This document shows positions 7,289 to 12,745 of a DNA stretch of 13,940 nucleotides, in pieces. The stretch's first letter is position 1; each line of letters begins with the position of its first letter. Below the pieces are notes generated by a model. It searched no databases and was not told where the DNA came from. It saw only the letters and a list, made by a program, of their open reading frames with translations. The position numbers and the translations under genes were made by a program. The stretch is taken from NCBI GenBank assembly GCA_900549865.1, contig URPU01000062.1:1-13940 (forward strand), written 5' to 3'. This DNA comes from an uncultured Eubacteriales bacterium (GTDB lineage Bacteria > Bacillota > Clostridia > Oscillospirales > Oscillospiraceae).

Positions 7289-7602
7289 GCTTTCCCCTCG
7301 TTTTTCCTGAATGACGCCTCCGCGGAATCTATGAGCGTGCGCAGGGCGGAGATAAACTTCCCCTCCCTGTCCGCCGCGCTGGCCGCGGCGTCCGGCTCCT
7401 CCGTGCGGCATAGAAGATAATCCGCGCTGACGCCGTAATAGTCGCACGCGCGGCATACAAAGCCCAGCCCCGGCTCCCGCGCGCCGTTTTCATAGTGGCT
7501 GAGCAGCGCCTGAGAAATGCACAGCTCCGCCGCGGCCTGCCGCTGGCTTATATTGCGCTGACGCCGCAGCAGCGACAGCGTTTCCGGAAAGGTCCTGCCC
7601 AT
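7285..7602 (-). CDS. Xre-family helix-turn-helix regulator upstream of lepA
   Basis: This 105-residue protein has an N-terminal Cro/CI-type helix-turn-helix at about residues 7-62 (LRRQRNISQRQAAAELCISQALLSHYENGAREPG). It ends with the YYGVSADYLL segment common to clostridial Xre regulators. The C-terminal 35 residues form a short, probably helical tail rich in Ala and Glu and could mediate dimerization. It is the first gene of the lepA operon and its stop overlaps the lepA start (ATGA). It may repress its own promoter and so control lepA, but no target is proven. It does not look like an antitoxin pair, as no toxin-like gene adjoins it. The function call stops at DNA-binding regulator. Confidence 0.85.
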   Translation of the reverse strand: MGRTFPETLSLLRRQRNISQRQAAAELCISQALLSHYENGAREPGLGFVCRACDYYGVSADYLLCRTEEPDAAASAADREGKFISALRTLIDSAEASFRKNEGKA

Positions 7603-7657
7603 ATGCTTCCGCCCTTTTCTCTGTATTTTTCCTGTATCTTATATGATTACTTCCGGT

Positions 7658-7687
7658 ATTATAAGGTATATTCCCCCTCCGCGTCAA
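7658..7687 (-). promoter_or_regulatory. sigma-A promoter of the xre-lepA operon
   Basis: On the - strand TTGACG (complement of 7682-7687) and a perfect TATAAT (complement of 7658-7663) are 18 bases apart. Downstream, within the leader, ATACAG occurs twice 11 bases apart (complement of 7621-7626 and 7632-7637), and CTTATA/TATAAG arms flank the start region. These could be binding sites for the Xre protein encoded by the first gene, which is inference. Confidence 0.7.
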
Positions 7688-7746
7688 GATTTTCGCCGCA
7701 AAGTTTCTGCGCGGGATAAAAATTTGCATTTATTTGCCGCATCTGC

Positions 7747-7775
7747 TTGAAAATCAGCTCAGATAGTGGTAGATT
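7747..7775 (+). promoter_or_regulatory. candidate promoter of pta
   Basis: TTGAAA (7747-7752) and TAGATT (7770-7775) are 17 bases apart. The -10 box matches consensus at four of six positions. Transcription would start near 7782, giving a leader of about 30 bases that includes the GGAGG site at 7801-7805. Confidence 0.5.
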
Positions 7776-7813
7776 ATATGTGTTATTTATTAAATTCAGT
7801 GGAGGCTGATAAA

Positions 7814-8812
7814 ATGTTTGAAAATCTTATAGACATACTCAAGGCCAATCCCCGCAAGATAGTTTACACCGAGGGTCCCGACGCGCGCATTCTCGAATCC
7901 GCGGCAAGGCTGAAAAAGGGCGGCTTCCTCACGCCGATACTCGTCGGCAATGTTGACGAGGTCAAGGCCGCGGCCGCAAAGGGCGGCTTCGACATCGACG
8001 GGCTTGAGATAATCGACCCGGCCACCTACGACAAGATGGATGAAATGGTCGCCACGATGGTTGAGCTCCGCAAGGGCAAGATGACGCCCGACGAGTGCCG
8101 CGCCAATCTCATGAAGGGCAACTACTTCGGCACGATGCTGGTGAAGATGGGTGTCGCGGACGCGCTTCTCGGCGGCGCGACCTACTCCACCGCGGACACC
8201 GTGCGTCCCGCGCTCCAGCTCGTCAAGACGAAGAAGGGCGCAAACCTCGTCAGCTCCTGCTTTATCCTTGTCCGCGGCGACGAGATGCTGTGCATGGGCG
8301 ACTGCGCCATCAACATCTCCTATGAGGACAAGCTCGACAAGGACGGCAATGTGAAGCTCACGGCCGCCGCACAGCTTGCAGAAGTCGCCGTCTCCACGGC
8401 GAACACTGCGAAGGTATTCGGCATTGATCCGAAGGTCGCCATGCTGTCCTACTCCACCAAGGGCTCCGGCAAGGGCGCGAATGTTGACCTCGTGCGCAAC
8501 GCCACCGCCATCGCCAAGGAAATGGCTCCTGACCTCGCCATCGACGGCGAGATGCAGTTCGACGCGGCGGTCTCCCCCGTCGTCGGCCAGCTCAAGTTCC
8601 CCGGCAGCAAGGTCGCGGGCTATGCCAACACCTTCATCTTCCCTGAGATCCAGTCCGGCAACATCGGCTACAAGATCGCGCAGCGCCTCGGCGGCTTTGC
8701 GGCATACGGCCCCATTCTTCAGGGTCTGAACGCCCCCATAAACGACCTCAGCCGCGGCTGCGACGCTGAGGAAGTCTATCAGATGTCCATCATCACCGCC
8801 GCGCTTGCATAA
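7814..8812 (+). CDS. pta: phosphate acetyltransferase
   Basis: This 332-residue enzyme is the short form of phosphotransacetylase typical of Clostridia. It interconverts acetyl-CoA plus phosphate and acetyl phosphate plus CoA, in the cytoplasm. Family features seen are the N-terminal KIVYTEGPDARIL (about residues 15-27), GGATYSTADTVRPAL in the middle, VAMLSYSTKGSGKG (about 210-223), the DGEMQFDAAV segment (about 249-258) and the C-terminal FPEIQSGNIGYKIAQRLGG with GPILQGLNAPINDLSRGC. An upstream in-frame start exists at 7766, but the ATG at 7814 has a GGAGG site nine bases away and fits the family N-terminus. It is transcribed alone and ends at a strong terminator. The usual partner ackA is not adjacent and must lie elsewhere if acetate and ATP are made by this route. 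Confidence 0.95.
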   Translation: MFENLIDILKANPRKIVYTEGPDARILESAARLKKGGFLTPILVGNVDEVKAAAAKGGFDIDGLEIIDPATYDKMDEMVATMVELRKGKMTPDECRANLMKGNYFGTMLVKMGVADALLGGATYSTADTVRPALQLVKTKKGANLVSSCFILVRGDEMLCMGDCAINISYEDKLDKDGNVKLTAAAQLAEVAVSTANTAKVFGIDPKVAMLSYSTKGSGKGANVDLVRNATAIAKEMAPDLAIDGEMQFDAAVSPVVGQLKFPGSKVAGYANTFIFPEIQSGNIGYKIAQRLGGFAAYGPILQGLNAPINDLSRGCDAEEVYQMSIITAALA

Positions 8813-8844
8813 ACACGGCATAAGCGCAGAATCAGGCAAAACCA

Positions 8845-8871
8845 AAAGGGCGCGTTGCTAACGCGCCCTTT
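8845..8871 (+). terminator. rho-independent terminator after pta
   Basis: A perfect 12-base stem AAAGGGCGCGTT/AACGCGCCCTTT surrounds the three-base loop GCT. The U-run is short. It sits between the pta stop and the tadA ribosome binding site AGGAG at 8878-8882, so tadA is probably expressed partly by read-through or from a weak promoter I cannot see. Confidence 0.85.
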
Positions 8872-8888
8872 AGTCATAGGAGCAATGT

Positions 8889-9335
8889 ATGGAGTATGAG
8901 CAGTATATGGCGCAGGCGCTCGCCCTCGCGCGGGAGGCCGGAGAGGGCGGAGATGTGCCCGTCGGCTGTGTGATAGCCGACAGTGAAGGGAATATCATCG
9001 GCCGCGGGCGCAACCGGCGCGAGGCCGATTCCGACGCCACGGCGCACGCGGAGATTGAGGCCATACGCATGGCCTGCGCCGCACGCGGATGCTGGCGTCT
9101 GGACGGATGCACGATGTTCGTCACGCTGGAGCCGTGCCCGATGTGCACGGGCGCCATAATAATGGCGCGCATACCCACGCTGGTCTTCGGCGCGCGGGAG
9201 CCGCAGACGGGCTCCTGCGGAAGTGTGATAGACCTGTTTTTTGAGCGCTACGGTCATACGCCGTCCGTGTATGCGGGCGTGTGCGCCGGTGAAAGCGCCG
9301 CGCTGCTGCGCGATTTCTTCAAGGGGAAGCGGTAA
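8889..9335 (+). CDS. tadA: tRNA-specific adenosine deaminase (A34 to inosine)
   Basis: This 148-residue cytidine-deaminase-fold enzyme converts adenosine 34 of tRNA-Arg(ACG) to inosine, allowing one tRNA to read three codons. The zinc and catalytic motifs are complete: HAE with ligand H53 and proton shuttle E55, and PCPMC with ligands C83 and C86. The C-terminal region GAREPQTGSCGSVIDLF is the usual TadA form, which separates it from cytidine and guanine deaminases. Length is normal. The ATG at 8889 lies six bases after AGGAG; an overlapping ATG at 8885 is in another frame. It stands alone between two terminators. Confidence 0.96.
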   Translation: MEYEQYMAQALALAREAGEGGDVPVGCVIADSEGNIIGRGRNRREADSDATAHAEIEAIRMACAARGCWRLDGCTMFVTLEPCPMCTGAIIMARIPTLVFGAREPQTGSCGSVIDLFFERYGHTPSVYAGVCAGESAALLRDFFKGKR

Positions 9336-9377
9336 TCCATGCCCCGGCGTGAAAGATCATAAGCCATATTCAAGTGT

Positions 9378-9405
9378 AACCCGGCGTGCCGCTGCACGCC
9401 GGGTT
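9378..9405 (+). terminator. rho-independent terminator after tadA
   Basis: A perfect 12-base stem AACCCGGCGTGC/GCACGCCGGGTT with a four-base loop is followed by TTA. It ends the tadA transcript, and the decayed antiporter begins about 20 bases later. Confidence 0.9.
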
Positions 9406-9425
9406 TTATTCATCTCTCCGCCTCC

Positions 9426-10099
9426 AACAGTATTTTTACTGTATTATATACAGTCATTTATCAGTTTGCAAGCTGTGCGCTGTCGCTGTTTGTGTGCGTC
9501 GGACTGGGCGTATCTATACTGTACGCGCTTATCTCTTACCTGACCGGCACCGCCTTCGGCACTGCGGCGACAATGGGCGTGATATGCGCCGCGCTTGCCG
9601 CCGGGATGGGCATTCCCGCCGTCTATATTGGCGGCGCCGTCATCTCCGGTTCATACTTTGGCGACCGCTGCTCTCCAATGTCCACCAGCGCCCTGCTCGT
9701 CAGCTCGCTCACCGGCACGGATATTTACCGCAACCTTGGCGGGATGGTGAAAACGTCGCTCGTGCCCTTCTTCGTCTCTGTCGCGCTTTACGCGCTGCTT
9801 GGCCTCGGTCTGCACGGCAACTATGACGTTTCGCAGATGCAGGCGCTTTTCTCCGGCGCTTTCAAGCTTACGCCGTCCGTCCTGCTCCCCGCCGCAGACT
9901 TGCGCTCGATCTGGAAAACACGGTCATCGTCGTCGCACCGCTCATCCCGTGGTCGATTGCCGGGGCGGTGCCTCTCGCGGCCATCGGCGCGCCGGAGGGA
10001 AGCCTGCTGTTCAGCTTTTACCTTTACCTCATTCCTCTGTGCTGTCTTGCGCGGTCTCTCTTCACCCGGCGCAGGGAACAGTGCGCAGCGGGTTCCTGA
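9426..10099 (+). pseudogene. decayed NhaC-family Na+/H+ antiporter
   Basis: The reading frame through 9492 encodes a clear stretch of an NhaC-type antiporter: YLTGTAFGTAATMG, then AVISGSYFGDRCSPMSTSALL, TGTDIYRNLGGMVKT and further TM helices. Homology-like hydrophobic sequence continues upstream of the possible GTG start at 9492 without any good start codon or ribosome binding site, so the N-terminal third is gone. Near 9890-9900 the coding signal jumps to another frame, which reads LENTVIVVAPLIPWSIAGAVPLAA and continues to a stop at 10097-10099. That second piece resembles the C-terminal end of NhaC proteins. Family members are about 450-480 residues, and the segment between the two pieces, roughly 130-190 residues, is missing. 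It is a remnant with a 5' loss and an internal deletion plus frameshift; no working transporter can be made. Confidence 0.85.
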
Positions 10100-10120
10100 T
10101 AACAAGAAAGCCTCGCAGAG

Positions 10121-10142
10121 TTTGCCGCCCGCAGGCGGCAAA
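10121..10142. repeat. inverted repeat following the antiporter remnant
   Basis: TTTGCCGCC/GGCGGCAAA form a perfect nine-base stem with a four-base loop, followed by an A-run. It could act as a terminator on the - strand (T-run on that strand) and is the first unit of a hairpin array that reaches 10328. Confidence 0.7.
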
Positions 10143-10155
10143 AAATTCGAGAGCC

Positions 10156-10292
10156 ATTTTCTCTCTCGACATGTGCGTGAGAGAAAATACTTCTCAGTCT
10201 GCCAGTGTGGAATTTGTCCGCCACCGGCGGGCAAATTATGCGCGCAGCAGACTGCAAGCCTTTTGTCGAAAAAAACACAGGTTTTTTCGACA
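10156..10292. repeat. hairpin-array block 2
   Basis: No gene is visible here. ATTTTCTCTC/GAGAGAAAAT (10156-10188) is a perfect ten-base inverted repeat. CAGTCTGC (10195-10202) and GCAGACTG (10247-10254) form an outer stem around an inner 12-base stem AATTTGTCCGCC/GGCGGGCAAATT (10211-10237, one wobble). TGTCGAAAAAA/TTTTTTCGACA (10264-10292) is a perfect 11-base stem. On the - strand the block begins with TGAGACTGTC (10298 to 10289), the same word as at 5225-5234. It resembles intergenic palindromic repeats and not a coding region. Confidence 0.6.
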
Positions 10293-10298
10293 GTCTCA

Positions 10299-10328
10299 AA
10301 AAAATGAGCCTTCACAGGCTCATTTTTT
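10299..10328 (-). terminator. rho-independent terminator after the phosphoribosyltransferase gene
   Basis: AAAAAATGAGCC/GGCTCATTTTTT form a perfect 12-base stem with a six-base loop, 18 bases beyond the stop of the - strand gene. Read on the - strand the stem ends in a U-run. The symmetric A/T-tracts mean it can also work on the + strand. Confidence 0.85.
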
Positions 10329-10345
10329 GTACTTATATGCGATTT

Positions 10346-10900
10346 TTACGCCTTTATGCTGCCGTCGGCGTTGAACAGCGGGAGCTTTGCAAGATAGATG
10401 ATGTCGCTGCGCTCCGCCGCGTCGCCCTCGGCAAGCGGGGCCATGCGCCCGGCGACGATGCCGCCCGCCTCCGTCACCAGCGTCTCCAGCGCGTGCAGGG
10501 ATTCGCCGGTGGAGATAACGTCGTCCACTAGCAGCATACGCTTGCCGCGGATGAGCTTGGCATCCTCCGTGTCCAGCACAAGGTGCTGCACGCCCATCGT
10601 CGTGATGGAGCGCACATCAACGGAGAAAACGCCCTGCATGTATGCCTTTGCGCCCTTGCGCGCGACAAAATACTTGTTTGCGCCGCTCTGGCGGGCCATT
10701 TCATAGACGAGGGGGATAGCCTTTGCCTCGGGCGCGATGAGGTAATCGTACTCCGGGGCGCGCTTGAGAAGCTCGGATGCGCAGTGGACAGTCAGTTCAA
10801 CGTCGCCGAACATCACAAATGCGCCGATGTGCAGATCGTCTGTTACCTTGCAGATCGGCAGCTCGCGTTTTAGGCCGGCTACGTCCATCTCGTATGTCAT
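10346..10900 (-). CDS. phosphoribosyltransferase-family protein (adenine PRTase-like)
   Basis: This 184-residue type I phosphoribosyltransferase has the PRPP-binding signature LLVDDVISTGESL at residues 123-135, with the acidic pair D126/D127. Upstream are the flexible-loop region RKGAKAYMQG (about 81-90) and the PPi-loop-like YLIAPEAKAIPL (about 53-64). The overall form resembles the apt/xpt group, which joins a free purine base to PRPP to give a nucleotide in purine salvage. The exact base is not settled from sequence: the PEAKAIPL segment differs from the typical adenine enzyme, and xanthine or a regulatory role is possible. The start at 10900 follows AGGAGG by nine bases. It is transcribed alone. 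The leader of about 40 bases is too short for a purine riboswitch. Confidence 0.85.
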   Translation of the reverse strand: MTYEMDVAGLKRELPICKVTDDLHIGAFVMFGDVELTVHCASELLKRAPEYDYLIAPEAKAIPLVYEMARQSGANKYFVARKGAKAYMQGVFSVDVRSITTMGVQHLVLDTEDAKLIRGKRMLLVDDVISTGESLHALETLVTEAGGIVAGRMAPLAEGDAAERSDIIYLAKLPLFNADGSIKA

Positions 10901-10945
10901 TATGATCTTCCTCCTGAGAATAGTGAGAATATTTTTAACAGGGTC

Positions 10946-10973
10946 ATTTTACAGTATATCACGGAAAAATCAA
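10946..10973 (-). promoter_or_regulatory. candidate promoter of the phosphoribosyltransferase gene
   Basis: On the - strand TTGATT (complement of 10968-10973) and TAAAAT (complement of 10946-10951) are 16 bases apart. An overlapping TATACT (complement of 10953-10958) is a weaker alternative -10. Transcription would start near 10939. Confidence 0.5.
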
Positions 10974-11020
10974 GGCCTAAATGCAAAAAAGTCTGTAAAT
11001 TATGCGTATCATACCGCACA

Positions 11021-11060
11021 CAACAAAGAGCCGCGCACAAGGCGCGGCCCTTCGTTGTTG
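11021..11060 (-). terminator. terminator after the HtrA-like protease gene
   Basis: A long GC-rich hairpin has a GCCGCGC/GCGCGGC core, extended by imperfect pairing of CAACAAAGA with the T-rich far side ending GTTGTTG. It lies 44 bases past the protease stop. No long U-run follows the stem, so it is called on stem strength and position. Confidence 0.6.
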
Positions 11061-11103
11061 GGAGAAAAGAGAGGTTAGGAGTAGAAAAGTAGCAAATTTA
11101 GTT

Positions 11104-12552
11104 TCACTTTGCCGCGGCAGCCGTGCCGGAATCCGGTTTGGCCTCGTCAAATGTGATGGAGAGCGTCATGCTCTCACCCGCGCGGTAAAGCGTGATCTCT
11201 GCGGTGTCGCCCGCGGAGTAGCGTCTGACGGCGGACTTGAGGTCGGAATAACTCTCAACGTCCTTGTCATCGACCTTGGTAATTATATCGCCGGCCTGTA
11301 TACCGGCCGCCTGTGCGCAGCTTCCGTCCTCCACGCTGGCGACCATCGCGCCGACGGGCCAGCCGTAATAGTTGGCGTACATGGAGTTATAGTCGTTGCG
11401 CAGCGTGACGCCCATATAGGCCTTGCCCGTGACGTAGCCCTTCGTGATAAGGTCATTGGCTATCGTGGCCGCGTCATTGATGGGTATCGCAAAGCTCAGT
11501 CCTTCGACGCCGCTGTCGCTGTACTTTGCGGTGACGACGCCCACGACCTCGCCCGCTGTGTTATACACAGGGCCGCCGGAGTTGCCGGAGTTCACGGCCG
11601 CGTCGAACTGGAACATGTTGATGGATTCGCTGCTGTTGTCGGTGGCTATAAGCCTGTCGAGCGCGCTCACATGACCCGTGGTCATGGAGAAGTCCAGCTC
11701 GCCCAGCGGGTTGCCCACCGCGTACACCTCGTCGCCGACCTTCATGTTGTCGCTGTCGCCGATGGTGACATGGGGCAGATTCTCGCCGTCTATCTTCAGC
11801 ACGGCCACATCGTTCTCCTGCTCAAACCCGACGACGGAGGCGGTGTACTTCGTGCCGTCGTGCGTCATGACGGTGATATCGGCCTTGTTCTGGTACGCCG
11901 ACTCGATAACGTGGTAGTTCGTCAGCACGTAACCGTCGGAGGTCAGGATGAAGCCGGAGCCGCTGACAGCGGCGGCGGAGCTCATTCCGAAGAAGTTGGT
12001 GTAGGTGATCTCCGACGAGATGCCGACCACCTGCTGGCAGGCCAGCTCGTAGACTTCTGAGGCTGCGAGGCCTGACAGCACGCTCGTGACGGTCCCCGTA
12101 GTGCCGGAGGCACTGTCATTTGCGGTGGTGAGGACGTTTTCCTCATCCTCAAGCTTGCCGACCCTCTCGGTCAGCGCGTTTATATCGCCCGTAACGCTGC
12201 CGCGCATTATCGCGGCGCCGCCTATGCCGCCGAGCAGTGCGCACACAAGGCACATGCACAGCGCTTTTATAAAGAAACCGTTGTGCTCCTTCTTGGGCTT
12301 CGGCTCCTTCACGGGCTTCTCAGGTGGAGTGTAATATCTGGGTGGAACGGTGTTTTCGTCTGCCGGCACATAATGTGCGTCGGAATATATCTTCTGCGTA
12401 TAGCCGTTCTTGTAGTGGTATTCACCGCTGTCCCTGTCGGTCTCGCCGGTGAACCCTGCGGCGGAAGCGCCGGTCTCTGCCGCGGTCTTTTCCTCTGCGC
12501 GGCCCTCATTGAGCCGTTCGTTCATTTCACTGTTGTTTTCTGGCTCGTACAT
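11104..12552 (-). CDS. HtrA/DegP-like membrane-anchored serine protease with PDZ domain
   Basis: This 482-residue S1C-family protease degrades or refolds misfolded proteins at the outer face of the membrane. A long charged cytoplasmic N-terminal part (residues 1-92), rich in Glu and Lys with a Pro/Lys stretch at about 76-89, precedes one TM helix (about 93-115). After a linker comes the trypsin-like domain with an intact catalytic triad: H214 in TNYHVIES, D248 in ENDVAVLK and S325 in GNSGGPVY. A single PDZ domain occupies about 378-470, with the substrate-binding GMxL-like position near YMGVTL and the AGIQAGDIITKVD motif. The layout matches Bacillus HtrA/HtrB-type proteins. The start at 12552 has a weak AAGGAAG site about 9 bases upstream. 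Bacillus homologues are controlled by the CssRS two-component system; no such pair adjoins this gene, and the TCS in this window is about 8 kb away. Confidence 0.95.
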   Translation of the reverse strand: MYEPENNSEMNERLNEGRAEEKTAAETGASAAGFTGETDRDSGEYHYKNGYTQKIYSDAHYVPADENTVPPRYYTPPEKPVKEPKPKKEHNGFFIKALCMCLVCALLGGIGGAAIMRGSVTGDINALTERVGKLEDEENVLTTANDSASGTTGTVTSVLSGLAASEVYELACQQVVGISSEITYTNFFGMSSAAAVSGSGFILTSDGYVLTNYHVIESAYQNKADITVMTHDGTKYTASVVGFEQENDVAVLKIDGENLPHVTIGDSDNMKVGDEVYAVGNPLGELDFSMTTGHVSALDRLIATDNSSESINMFQFDAAVNSGNSGGPVYNTAGEVVGVVTAKYSDSGVEGLSFAIPINDAATIANDLITKGYVTGKAYMGVTLRNDYNSMYANYYGWPVGAMVASVEDGSCAQAAGIQAGDIITKVDDKDVESYSDLKSAVRRYSAGDTAEITLYRAGESMTLSITFDEAKPDSGTAAAAK

Positions 12553-12609
12553 AATTCTTACTTCCTTCTATATGAGGAGGATTTTGTCCTCTTCTTTGTT
12601 TACGAGCAC

Positions 12610-12637
12610 ACTATAACCCAGATTTATGACCTTGTAA
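12610..12637 (-). promoter_or_regulatory. candidate promoter of the HtrA-like gene
   Basis: On the - strand TTACAA (complement of 12632-12637) and TATAGT (complement of 12610-12615) are 16 bases apart. Transcription would start near 12603, giving a leader of about 50 bases. That leader contains a small hairpin GAGGA/TCCTC (complement of 12574-12591). Confidence 0.5.
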
Positions 12638-12680
12638 TGAACAAAAGCTCAAGAAATTATAAACAGGCGTATACATTTTG

Positions 12681-12716
12681 TAAACGCAGCCTGAAATAAA
12701 ATTCAGGCCGCGTTTA
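12681..12716 (-). terminator. terminator-like hairpin after the permease gene
   Basis: TAAACGCAGCCTGAA and TTCAGGCCGCGTTTA pair over 15 positions with one mismatch around a six-base A/T loop. It lies 30 bases beyond the permease stop and upstream of the protease promoter, the expected place to insulate the two genes. The U-run on the - strand is short (GTTTA). Confidence 0.7.
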
Positions 12717-12745
12717 TCATTGTTTTCCCATATATTGCCTGCGTG

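Noticed and set aside
7289..7456. 56-codon upstream extension of lepA
   Set aside because: The extension overlaps the Xre gene in another frame, does not resemble LepA, and a good ribosome binding site precedes the ATG at 7288.
7796..8845. 349-codon open frame on the - strand opposite pta
   Set aside because: It is antisense to a fully conserved phosphate acetyltransferase; the protein has no family features.
9896..10307. Continuation of the antiporter frame to 10307 as a novel C-terminal domain
   Set aside because: The sequence after about 9890 in that frame is Ser/Arg-rich, out-of-frame translation of the real C-terminal piece and then of the hairpin array.
10901..10980. Purine riboswitch ahead of the phosphoribosyltransferase gene
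   Set aside because: The leader after the predicted promoter is about 40 bases, too short for the aptamer, and no purine-riboswitch core is seen.
11002..12060. 352-codon open frame on the + strand opposite the HtrA-like protease
   Set aside because: It is antisense to a protease with an intact catalytic triad and crosses the protease terminator.
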